In this document: positions 1 to 6,305 of the stretch, one piece after another | Position numbering within the stretch: the stretch's first letter is position 1 | Layout of the letters: each line of letters starts with the position of its first letter | Assembly: GCA_003512125.1 (NCBI GenBank) | Contig: DOSQ01000203.1 | Coordinates: forward strand, 1-13,517 | Length of the DNA stretch: 13,517 nucleotides | Direction: 5' to 3' | Origin: Acidaminococcaceae bacterium | GTDB taxonomy: Bacteria > Bacillota > Negativicutes > Acidaminococcales > Acidaminococcaceae | Program-made: the position numbers and the translations under genes | Notes under the pieces: model-generated | Databases searched by the model: none | Told to the model about the DNA's origin: nothing | Seen by the model: the letters and a program-made list of their open reading frames with translations, nothing else

Positions 1-237
1 GCGGCGGAACGCGCCGAGATGGAGATAGAGCGCAAACACGAGCTCGAAAAGAACCAGATCAGCGAAGAAGAACTGGAAAAGCTCCGCGAGGAACGCAGGG
101 CTGCCAAGGCGAAGCGTATGAAAGAACTGGAAGAAGAGCGTGCGGAACAGGAAAGGCAGCACGCCGAACTTTTAAAGCTGAAGGAAAAGAAGCTGCAGGA
201 GACCGTGGCAAAGAATCTCAGCAATTTGGACAAGTAG
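1..237 (+). CDS. C-terminal fragment of a Lys/Glu-rich coiled-coil protein (5' partial)
   Basis: The reading frame is open from base 1 to a TAG at 235-237, giving 78 visible residues. The start lies outside the window; the internal ATG at 19 is just an in-frame Met. Nearly the whole fragment is charged, with Glu, Lys, Arg, Ala and Leu in a heptad-like pattern, so it should form a long alpha-helical coiled coil. I see no catalytic motif, membrane segment or Cys. The stop is followed at once by two more in-frame TAG codons (238-243) and then by a strong terminator, so this gene ends its own transcription unit and is not co-transcribed with murA. I do not recognise the family. It could be a structural or envelope-spanning protein, or simply the charged tail of a larger one; function is unknown. 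Confidence 0.7.
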   Translation, partial: AAERAEMEIERKHELEKNQISEEELEKLREERRAAKAKRMKELEEERAEQERQHAELLKLKEKKLQETVAKNLSNLDK

Positions 238-264
238 TAGTAGGATATATAATTTCATTACGGG

Positions 265-296
265 CGCTGCGCTTACAGGCGCGGCGTTTTCTTTTT
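265..296 (+). terminator. Rho-independent terminator after the coiled-coil gene
   Basis: An 8-bp GC-rich stem pairs 265-272 with 279-286 (one T-G pair, otherwise Watson-Crick) around the 6-nt loop TTACAG. It is followed by TTTTCTTTTT at 287-296. This is a textbook intrinsic terminator 27 bp after the stop codon, and it separates the upstream gene from murA. Confidence 0.9.
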
Positions 297-341
297 GCGT
301 CTGCAGTTTCGTGAGGCTGATGTAAAATTTTTTTCTCCCTC

Positions 342-370
342 TTGCTAAATGACGCTTATAATGATAGAGT
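342..370 (+). promoter_or_regulatory. Probable sigma-A-type promoter(s) for murA-mreB
   Basis: TTGCTA (342-347) lies 17 bp before TAGAGT (365-370). The latter is preceded by TG at 362-363, which makes an extended -10. A perfect TATAAT also lies at 357-362, but only a weak -35 (TTCTCC, 333-338) sits at suitable spacing, so two overlapping promoters are possible. The site is downstream of the terminator at 265-296 and upstream of murA. The nine bases TTGCTAAAT recur at the -35 of the promoter at 4388. Confidence 0.55.
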
Positions 371-381
371 TAAATTGATAA

Positions 382-462
382 GGAAACACTGATTCATTCG
401 TTTCTGCGCCAGCGGGGCTGTTAGCTGTTGGTCGGCTCACGAACGCAGTGAATGAGTGTTTC
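382..462. repeat. Imperfect inverted-repeat element in the murA 5' leader (MITE/REP-like)
   Basis: The left arm (383-401) reads GAAACACTGATTCATTCGT. The reverse complement of the right arm (443-462) starts GAAACACTCATTCACTGCGT, so the arms match closely with two substitutions and one indel. The 41-bp core contains a smaller self-pairing run (CAGC-GGG-GCTG at about 410-420). The element lies between the promoter and the murA GTG start and would fold into a long hairpin in the mRNA. It has no coding capacity and no second copy in this window. It may be a small dispersed palindromic repeat or a leader structure; I cannot tell which without genome-wide copy number. Confidence 0.5.
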
Positions 463-492
463 TTTAAAAAATCAACGGTAGGGGGTAAGCTT

Positions 493-1761
493 GTGGAAAA
501 GTTGATTGTCAGAGGCGGAAACCGGCTGGTTGGTTCGGTAAAGACCAGCGGCGCCAAGAATGCGGTACTGCCAATTATTGCAGCTTCGATTTTAGGGGAA
601 ACCCCCAGCTATCTGGATGAAATTCCCAAATTGGATGACGTACGCACGATTTGCGGTGTGCTGCAATATTTAGGTGTAAAAATAGACGATTCAAAAGAGC
701 ATGAACTGACGCTGGACACGACGACTATCTCTGCGTATGAAGCGCCTTATGAGCTGGTTCGTACCATGCGCGCTTCCTTTGTGGTGCTGGGTCCGCTGCT
801 GGCCCGCAAAGGCCATGCCCGGATTTCCCAGCCCGGCGGCTGTGCCATTGGCAGCCGTCCGATTGACCTGCATCTGAAAGGCTTTGAAGCGTTAGGCGCT
901 AAAATTTCCCAGGATCACGGCTTTGTGGATGCATATGCTCCCAATGGACTAAAAGGCGCGAATATCTATCTCGATTTTCCCAGTGTGGGCGCGACGGAAA
1001 ATATTATGATGGCGGCCTGCCTGGCGGAAGGCACGACTACACTGGAAAACCCGGCGGAAGAACCGGAAATCGTAGATCTGGCCAACTACCTGAACCAGAT
1101 GGGAGCCCGGGTACGGGGTGCCGGCACTGATGTGATCCGGATCGAAGGCGTAAAACATATGCACGGTGCAGAGCACTCCGTGATTCCGGACCGGATTGAA
1201 GCCGGAACCTTTATGATTGCGGCTGCCATGACTCATGGTGATGTAATTATCGAAAATGTACTGGCAGAACATCAGAAGCCGCTGCTGGCGAAATTACGGG
1301 AGGCCGGCGTATTCATAGAAGAAGATATTGACCGGATCCATGTATCCTGTCCCGGAACGCTGAAGGGCGTAAATGTGAAGACGCTGCCGTATCCCGGTTT
1401 TCCTACAGATATGCAGGCCCAGATCATGGCCATGATGACTATCTGTCAGGGGCGCAGCACGGTCATGGAGACTGTATTTGAAAACCGGTTTATGCATGTG
1501 GTGGAATTAAACCGTATGGGTGCCAATATTGTAACTACCGGGACCCGGGGCGCCATGATTGAAGGCCCTGCAAAACTGACGGGATGTGAAGTGAATGCTA
1601 CGGACCTGCGTGCCGGCGCGGCGCTGATCCTGGCCGGTCTGGTTGCCGAGGGGCAGACTACTATCGGCAATCTGCATCATATTGACCGTGGTTACGAAGA
1701 TATAGTAGGCAAATTGCAGGGGCTGGGGGCTGATATTCAGCGCATCAGCATGAAAGACTGA
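493..1761 (+). CDS. murA: UDP-N-acetylglucosamine 1-carboxyvinyltransferase (MurA)
   Basis: MurA transfers enolpyruvate from PEP to UDP-GlcNAc in the cytoplasm, the first committed step of peptidoglycan synthesis and the fosfomycin target. I chose GTG at 493 because it follows a GGGGG Shine-Dalgarno (480-485) at about 7 nt and gives the family's usual N-terminus (MEKLIVRGGNRLVGS) and length (422 aa; typical is about 420). The ATG at 448 would add 15 residues encoded inside an inverted repeat. Key residues are present: the SGAKNA motif with Lys22-Asn23, the loop PGGCAIG with the catalytic Cys at 117, the PTDMQAQ motif with Asp306, and DRGYE with Arg399. The Cys means fosfomycin sensitivity at the target is expected. 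mreB follows after 20 bp, so the two are probably co-transcribed. Firmicutes often carry two MurA paralogues; whether this is MurA1 or MurA2 cannot be told from the window. Confidence 0.97.
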   Translation: MEKLIVRGGNRLVGSVKTSGAKNAVLPIIAASILGETPSYLDEIPKLDDVRTICGVLQYLGVKIDDSKEHELTLDTTTISAYEAPYELVRTMRASFVVLGPLLARKGHARISQPGGCAIGSRPIDLHLKGFEALGAKISQDHGFVDAYAPNGLKGANIYLDFPSVGATENIMMAACLAEGTTTLENPAEEPEIVDLANYLNQMGARVRGAGTDVIRIEGVKHMHGAEHSVIPDRIEAGTFMIAAAMTHGDVIIENVLAEHQKPLLAKLREAGVFIEEDIDRIHVSCPGTLKGVNVKTLPYPGFPTDMQAQIMAMMTICQGRSTVMETVFENRFMHVVELNRMGANIVTTGTRGAMIEGPAKLTGCEVNATDLRAGAALILAGLVAEGQTTIGNLHHIDRGYEDIVGKLQGLGADIQRISMKD

Positions 1762-1781
1762 TTTTCAGGTAGGAGAAGAAT

Positions 1782-2804
1782 ATGTTTGGCGGACATACAG
1801 ATATCGGAATTGACCTCGGAACTGCGAATATCCTGGTCTATGTAAAAGGGAAGGGGATCGTGCTGAACGAGCCTTCGGTAGTGGCGGTAGAAAAAGCCGG
1901 CAATAAGATTCTGGCAGTGGGGGCGGAAGCCCGGGATATGCTGGGACGTACTCCCCAGGGGATTGTTGCGGTGCGGCCTTTAAAGGAAGGTGTAATCGCC
2001 AACTATACAATTACCCAGAAGATGCTGGAATATATTGTGAACAAGGTGGCTGGCAAAAGTTTCTTCTTTAAACCCCGGGTCATGACCTGTATTCCGGTCC
2101 ACATCACTTCCGTGGAAAAACGGGCCGTGCTGGAGGCTACGATCCAGGCCGGTGTATCCAAGACTTATCTTATCGAAGAACCGCTGGCTGCTGCATTGGG
2201 TGCAGGGCTGGATATCATGGTGCCTTCCGGAAAGATGGTAGTGGATATCGGCGGCGGCACCACGGACATCGGCATCCTGAGTCTGGGTGGCGTAGTAGAC
2301 AGCGATTCCGTCCGTATTGGCGGTGATAAATTTGATGAAAGCATCGTCCGCTATGTCAAAAAAGAATATAATGTCCTGATTGGGGATACTACCGGGGAAG
2401 CTATCAAGAAAACCATCGGCAATGTGCATCCCGGGGCAGAGGTCAAAAGCATGGATGTCCGCGGGAGGGACGGAATCAACGGCCTGCCTACCACGGTAAC
2501 GGTCACTTCCGAAGATGTAAGGAAAGCGTTGGAAGAACCGCTGGAGACGCTGATTGGCCGGATCCGTTCCGTGCTGGAAAAATGTCCTCCTGAATTATCG
2601 GCGGATATTGTGGATAACGGGATATACCTTACCGGTGGCGGCGCGTTGTTGGGCGGATTTGCCAAAGTACTGGAAGAGGACACGGGAATCCGTGTTTTTG
2701 TGGCGGATAACCCGTTGGACTGTGTGGCTATCGGTACCGGGAAGGCGCTGGATAACCTTGACAAACTGCGCCCCGGTACGGTATACAGTAATGCCATGTT
2801 TTAA
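1782..2804 (+). CDS. mreB: Rod-shape-determining protein, MreB/Mbl actin family
   Basis: This 340-aa bacterial actin forms membrane-associated filaments that direct lateral cell-wall synthesis. The actin ATPase motifs are all visible: phosphate-1 GIDLGTAN (9-16), the EEP catalytic-region motif (132-134), phosphate-2 DIGGGTTDIG (155-164) and the adenosine motif TGGGALL (284-290). The early stretch GKGIVLNEPSVVAV and the ending with NPLDCVAIGTG are typical and look closer to Bacillus Mbl than to E. coli MreB, by memory only. The ATG at 1782 has AGGAG (1771-1775) six bases upstream. The gene follows murA by 20 bp, and neither mreC, mreD nor a min gene follows. The gap to the next gene holds a hairpin without a convincing T-run, so read-through downstream is plausible. 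Confidence 0.93.
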   Translation: MFGGHTDIGIDLGTANILVYVKGKGIVLNEPSVVAVEKAGNKILAVGAEARDMLGRTPQGIVAVRPLKEGVIANYTITQKMLEYIVNKVAGKSFFFKPRVMTCIPVHITSVEKRAVLEATIQAGVSKTYLIEEPLAAALGAGLDIMVPSGKMVVDIGGGTTDIGILSLGGVVDSDSVRIGGDKFDESIVRYVKKEYNVLIGDTTGEAIKKTIGNVHPGAEVKSMDVRGRDGINGLPTTVTVTSEDVRKALEEPLETLIGRIRSVLEKCPPELSADIVDNGIYLTGGGALLGGFAKVLEEDTGIRVFVADNPLDCVAIGTGKALDNLDKLRPGTVYSNAMF

Positions 2805-2833
2805 TCAGCGTCTTCTTAAAAATTAAATTGTTT

Positions 2834-2882
2834 CAGGACGGTTTTGGAAAACATAGGATATTTTTGGTTCCATACCGTCCTG
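2834..2882 (+). promoter_or_regulatory. Hairpin between mreB and the NAGPA gene (attenuator or weak terminator)
   Basis: CAGGACGGT (2834-2842) pairs perfectly with ACCGTCCTG (2874-2882), 9 bp. Inside, TGGAA (2845-2849) can pair with TTCCA (2868-2872) to extend the stem past a small internal loop. Only four Ts (2887-2890) follow, five bases after the stem, so it is a poor intrinsic terminator. It ends about 10 bases before the presumed ribosome-binding site of the next gene. It may set the ratio of mreB to downstream transcript, or protect a processed mRNA end. Confidence 0.5.
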
Positions 2883-2905
2883 CTGATTTTACAGGGATGT
2901 GGATC

Positions 2906-4318
2906 ATGAAGAATATTTTCAGTTGGATTCAGACTGGGGCAAACAGGTTTATCCTGTTGCTCACAGTTCTTTTATTGCTGTTGCAGTCGTCTGCCTTTGC
3001 GCAGGTTACCGGCATACGGGAAGGCAGCGGCCCGGCCCGGATACGCATTGTGCTGGATTTGGACAGTCCTGCAAAATGGAAAGACCGAAGTACGCAGAAT
3101 GAAATTTTGCTGGAACTTGATACGGCCGCGAAAAGCAAAATACAGAAACAGCTCCATGACGATGCCGTTACGGACGTTGTAATGGAAAAAACCGGGAAAA
3201 AGACGGCAAGGCTGCGGATCAACCTGAAAAAACCGGCCCAGCACAAGGTGATTGTGCTGAAGAATCCGAACCGGATCGTGGTCGATGTGTACCGTATCCA
3301 GATTATTAAAGTCAGTAAGGACCTGGGAAATGGGCTGCAGTATACATTTTGGCAGGATGATATGGGCGGCCTGCCGGTACGGTTATATGTGCTGAGACTG
3401 GCTTCGGACAGCGGTTATTATCTGAAGCCGTTCCCTGGTACAGTGCCTTTCAACGGCAGAGGAAAGCTTTCCCGGGCGGTGGCGGCTGCAGGTGCCCGGG
3501 CTGCTGTAAACGCCTGTTATTTTGATACCGATGGCTGGGTAATAGGTAATTGTAAATGGAATGACAGTTTCTATGGGGTGGAACCTTCACCTCACAGTGC
3601 CTTTGTTGTAAACAAAGACGGGAAACCGTCTGTACAGAAAGATCTGGCGTATCAGGGGACTGCAACCTTGCCGGGAGGCCGGGCTCTGACCATCCGGGGC
3701 ATGAACCGGCAGCGGATTACCAACGATCTGGTGTTGTATAACGGAAACTATGGCAGAGGTACCCGCACCAATGAACACGGCCGCGAGATCAGGATCCGTC
3801 AGGGACGTGTGGCAGAAGTCTCTTCCAGGGGCAATATGCCTCTGGACAGTGCTTCGCTGGTGTTATCCGGGCATGGTATCAATGCGGATGCGCTGGCAAA
3901 TGTCAAGCGGGGCGACCGGGTGGCTGTGAATCAGACACTGGGCAGCCGTGAGGCGGACGAAGCCCGGTTGGTTGTAGGGGCAGGTCCCCTCCTGCTGGAA
4001 AACGGGCAGATTAATGTCCGGATTCGGGAAGAATCCATTGCGCCGGACATTGCGTTCGGACGGGCCCCCCGGACAGGGGCCGGTGTTACGGCGGACGGAA
4101 CGGTATTGCTGATGGTCGTAGACGGTCGCAGCCGGTATTCCGCCGGTATGACGCTGAAGGAATTCGCGCAGTATCTGAAACGTTTCGGGGCAGTCTCTGC
4201 CGTAAATTTTGACGGCGGCGGTTCTTCCGAAATGGTTCTGGACGGCAGGGTTATGAACCGTCCTTCTGATGGATCGGAACGGCCGGTAGGAATCGGTCTT
4301 GGCATATTCCGGAAATAA
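2906..4318 (+). CDS. Exported AMIN-domain + phosphodiester glycosidase (NAGPA) family protein
   Basis: I chose ATG 2906 (470 aa). It gives a classic signal peptide: MKNIF start, hydrophobic run at residues 15-27, cleavage after AFA at 30-32. AGGG lies 9 nt upstream. The longer in-frame TTG at 2828 would read through the hairpin and bury the signal. Residues ~34-132 look like an AMIN domain, with beta-strand pairs ending in NPNRIVVDVYR; AMIN domains target peptidoglycan or OM secretion partners. Residues ~195-470 are a NAGPA domain (related to human N-acetylglucosamine-1-phosphodiester alpha-N-acetylglucosaminidase), with AVNACYFDTDGWVIGN (200-215), VGAGPLLLENG (357-367), GRAPRTGAG (385-393), the hallmark DGGGSSEM (436-443) and NRPSDGSERPVG (451-462). 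Bacterial NAGPA proteins cleave or bind sugar-phosphodiester linkages in surface glycans; the substrate here is unknown. A wall-remodelling role is inferred from AMIN and the position after murA-mreB. Confidence 0.85.
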   Translation: MKNIFSWIQTGANRFILLLTVLLLLLQSSAFAQVTGIREGSGPARIRIVLDLDSPAKWKDRSTQNEILLELDTAAKSKIQKQLHDDAVTDVVMEKTGKKTARLRINLKKPAQHKVIVLKNPNRIVVDVYRIQIIKVSKDLGNGLQYTFWQDDMGGLPVRLYVLRLASDSGYYLKPFPGTVPFNGRGKLSRAVAAAGARAAVNACYFDTDGWVIGNCKWNDSFYGVEPSPHSAFVVNKDGKPSVQKDLAYQGTATLPGGRALTIRGMNRQRITNDLVLYNGNYGRGTRTNEHGREIRIRQGRVAEVSSRGNMPLDSASLVLSGHGINADALANVKRGDRVAVNQTLGSREADEARLVVGAGPLLLENGQINVRIREESIAPDIAFGRAPRTGAGVTADGTVLLMVVDGRSRYSAGMTLKEFAQYLKRFGAVSAVNFDGGGSSEMVLDGRVMNRPSDGSERPVGIGLGIFRK

Positions 4319-4324
4319 CAGGGG

Positions 4325-4342
4325 AACGGCAGGCACCGTTTT
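4325..4342 (+). terminator. Possible weak terminator after the NAGPA gene
   Basis: AACGG (4325-4329) pairs with CCGTT (4336-4340) around a 6-nt loop, and four Ts (4339-4342) overlap the end of the stem. The stem is short and the T-run poor, so termination would be partial at best. Its position 7 bp after the stop and before the promoter at 4388 is what makes it worth noting. Confidence 0.3.
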
Positions 4343-4387
4343 ACGATATGCCGGATTATCAAACGGATGAAATTCGAGAAGACCTCT

Positions 4388-4416
4388 TTGCTAAATTTTC
4401 AAATTCGTTGTATAAT
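4388..4416 (+). promoter_or_regulatory. Strong sigma-A-type promoter for the S55 peptidase gene
   Basis: TTGCTA (4388-4393), a 17-bp spacer and a perfect TATAAT (4411-4416). A second TATAAT at 4424-4429 lacks a -35. The expected start near 4423 gives a leader of about 90 nt. ACAGAA (4467-4472) can pair with TTCTGT (4493-4498) just before the AAAGGA ribosome-binding site, a weak possible structure. The -35 region shares TTGCTAAAT with the murA promoter. Confidence 0.75.
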
Positions 4417-4512
4417 TAAATATTATAATAGATGTATTATGTGCAAAAGCGTACAATAGGTTTTAAACAGAAGGTCAAACCCTTACGATGTTTTCTGTAA
4501 AGGAACGTATTA

Positions 4513-6195
4513 ATGAAAGTATTATTCCTGTTTATTTGTTTGTTTTTGTCTGTTGTGTCCCCGGTTTTGGCACGGACGCCGCTGATGCCTGTGGAAAACC
4601 TGAAAGCAGGGATGCAGGGCTATGCGAAAACGGTTATATCTGGTGATACCATAGAGACCTTTCCGGTGGAAGTGCTGGGGGTTACGGGCAGCGAATCCAT
4701 GGGATACCAGATCCTGATCAGGGCCGGTGGGGACGTGATAGCACGCAGCGGCGGTATTTCCCAGGGAATGAGCGGGAGTCCGGTTTACATTGATGGCAGG
4801 CTGGCGGGCGCTATTGCTTACGGAACGGCTTTTACGGATCCGCATTACTGCCTGCTGACGCCGATTCATGATATGCTGGATATTTTGGACAAACCGGAAC
4901 CGCACCGGACTGCCGGGGATGTGTCCCTGTTGCCGAAAGGGACGCCGCTGCTGGCTGGCGGGTTTACGCCGGCCGGCATTTCCGTATTGCAGGAAGGACT
5001 GCAACCGTATGGACTAGCGGTTGCAGATACCGGTGTTTCCGGGGGCGTCTCTTCTGCTAAGGATCTGGAACCGGGGAGTTCCGTTGGAGCTGCCCTGGTG
5101 CAGGGGGATCTGACATTGGGCGCATTGGGTACGGTGACCTGGACGGATGAACAGGGCAGGATCCTGGCTTTTGGCCATCCGTTCATGAAGCGGGGCGACG
5201 CGGGTTTCTTCCTGACAAAGACCTGGGTGCTGGCGTCCCTTCCCAATCTGCAGGCAGCTTATAAGGTTGGCACGATCGGCGCGGCGGCAGGTATGTTTAA
5301 CCAGGATCGTGCAGCCGGCGTTGCAGGACAAATCGGACGTCTGCCTGCATACATTCCTTTATATGTATCGGTTTCCGATTCCACCCGTTCCCGGAATGGG
5401 AGCGCCAGGGTAAAAATAATCAATGACGAGCAACTGGCCCCGACACTGACTGCTTCCGTCCTTGCGAGCCAGGCGGCGAAAATAGCAGATCACGGAACAG
5501 GGGGAAGCGCCCGTATTCTGTTCGATATTACGGCAACAGGCAGCAAGGAAGAATTGTTGCATGTTTCCCGTGAGAATATGTATTTTGACAAGTCTGCCCT
5601 GGTCAAACAGCTTCCTGCTGAACTGCAGGAAACGGTGCAGGTGTTGTTGCAGAACAAGCTGGAAAAGGTGCGGATCACAAATATCGATGTCAATGTGGAT
5701 GTCAGTACGGAAACCCTGGTGGCAGAAATCAAAAAGGTCGCGGTGGAAGAAAAAGAGCCGAAGCCGGGAGATACAATCCATTTGAAGGTTACGCTGAAAC
5801 CGTACCGGGGGGAAGAGTTCATCCGTAAGGTACCTTACAAGCTGCCCGGGGATGCGGCAGGCGAACTGCGGTTAAATGTGAGGGGCGGCGCTTCTACGGC
5901 CTGGATCCAGGAGATGCTCCGCAAGCAGAAAGAAGAGGGGGAAGCCCATCCGAAAAAAGAAGATAAGAAAAAGGACGTAAAGCTTTCCGACTATGTAAAA
6001 GAAGTTAACAATGCGGACCGCAATAATGATATTATTGTTGAGTACGCGCCGGATCAGAAACGGCAGGCTTCCCTCCGTGAAGAAGAGGAAGAAGCCTCGC
6101 TGGCTGCCCTGCTGGCAGGAGGTCGCAACAAGCAGTCTGTGGCGATTGATTATATTGTTGACGGTGAACAGAAAGTAACGGTCAGACTGCCTTAA
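4513..6195 (+). CDS. Exported SpoIVB-type peptidase S55 domain protein
   Basis: This 560-aa protein starts at ATG 4513 with AAAGGA about 8 nt upstream. Residues 1-20 form a signal peptide (VLA before Arg21). It has the features of proteins annotated as SpoIVB peptidase S55: MPVENLKAGMQGYAKTV (25-41), FPVEVLGV (50-57), the serine motif GMSGSP (85-90, likely nucleophile Ser87 by analogy with GxSGxP) and AFGHPFMKRGD (219-229) with His222. In Bacillus SpoIVB the His motif precedes the Ser motif; here the order is reversed, which I recall as typical of the non-sporulation group in myxobacteria and other diderms. The rest (~360-470) looks like beta-rich, Ig-like sequence, then a Lys/Glu-rich stretch (~475-510) and a beta-like tail. 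It probably acts in the periplasm; the substrate is unknown. Position between wall genes and mla genes suggests an envelope role. It could also be a catalytically inert scaffold. Confidence 0.8.
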   Translation: MKVLFLFICLFLSVVSPVLARTPLMPVENLKAGMQGYAKTVISGDTIETFPVEVLGVTGSESMGYQILIRAGGDVIARSGGISQGMSGSPVYIDGRLAGAIAYGTAFTDPHYCLLTPIHDMLDILDKPEPHRTAGDVSLLPKGTPLLAGGFTPAGISVLQEGLQPYGLAVADTGVSGGVSSAKDLEPGSSVGAALVQGDLTLGALGTVTWTDEQGRILAFGHPFMKRGDAGFFLTKTWVLASLPNLQAAYKVGTIGAAAGMFNQDRAAGVAGQIGRLPAYIPLYVSVSDSTRSRNGSARVKIINDEQLAPTLTASVLASQAAKIADHGTGGSARILFDITATGSKEELLHVSRENMYFDKSALVKQLPAELQETVQVLLQNKLEKVRITNIDVNVDVSTETLVAEIKKVAVEEKEPKPGDTIHLKVTLKPYRGEEFIRKVPYKLPGDAAGELRLNVRGGASTAWIQEMLRKQKEEGEAHPKKEDKKKDVKLSDYVKEVNNADRNNDIIVEYAPDQKRQASLREEEEEASLAALLAGGRNKQSVAIDYIVDGEQKVTVRLP

Positions 6196-6197
6196 AT

Positions 6198-6228
6198 TTG
6201 TCATAAGTTTTTTGTATCATACTATAAG
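6198..6228 (+). promoter_or_regulatory. Probable promoter for mlaEFD
   Basis: TTGTCA (6198-6203; five of six consensus bases) lies 16 bp before TACTAT (6220-6225) and 19 bp before TATAAG (6223-6228). Neither pairing is ideal. It begins 3 bp after the S55 stop codon. I see no intrinsic terminator between the S55 gene and mlaE, so read-through from 4388 could also drive the mla genes. Confidence 0.45.
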
Positions 6229-6253
6229 AATTACGGGTTTGTTATATTTATTA

Positions 6254-6288
6254 CCGGAACAGCCTGCCGTCAGGTTTACGGATTCCGG
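6254..6288 (+). promoter_or_regulatory. Structured leader just before the mlaE ribosome-binding site
   Basis: CCGGAA (6254-6259) pairs with TTCCGG (6283-6288). Inside, CCTG (6263-6266) pairs with CAGG (6271-6274), or alternatively CCGT (6267-6270) pairs with ACGG (6278-6281); the two inner helices exclude each other. The outer stem ends 4 bases before the AGGAG Shine-Dalgarno at 6293-6297, so folding could affect ribosome access. There is no T-run, so it is not a terminator. It fits no riboswitch class I know. Confidence 0.4.
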
Positions 6289-6305
6289 AGAAAGGAGAGC
6301 GGCAT

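Noticed and set aside
448..492. Upstream ATG for murA
   Set aside because: It adds 15 residues not typical of MurA, sits inside the right arm of the inverted repeat, and has no Shine-Dalgarno; GTG 493 has one and restores the usual N-terminus.
345..557. 70-codon minus-strand ORF over the murA leader
   Set aside because: It overlaps the promoter, the inverted repeat and the start of murA, and resembles no known protein; judged a chance frame.
2828..2905. TTG or ATG 2897 starts for the NAGPA protein
   Set aside because: The TTG start would put a hairpin inside the coding region and bury the signal peptide. ATG 2897 has AGGG directly against it, while 2906 has it at 9 nt.
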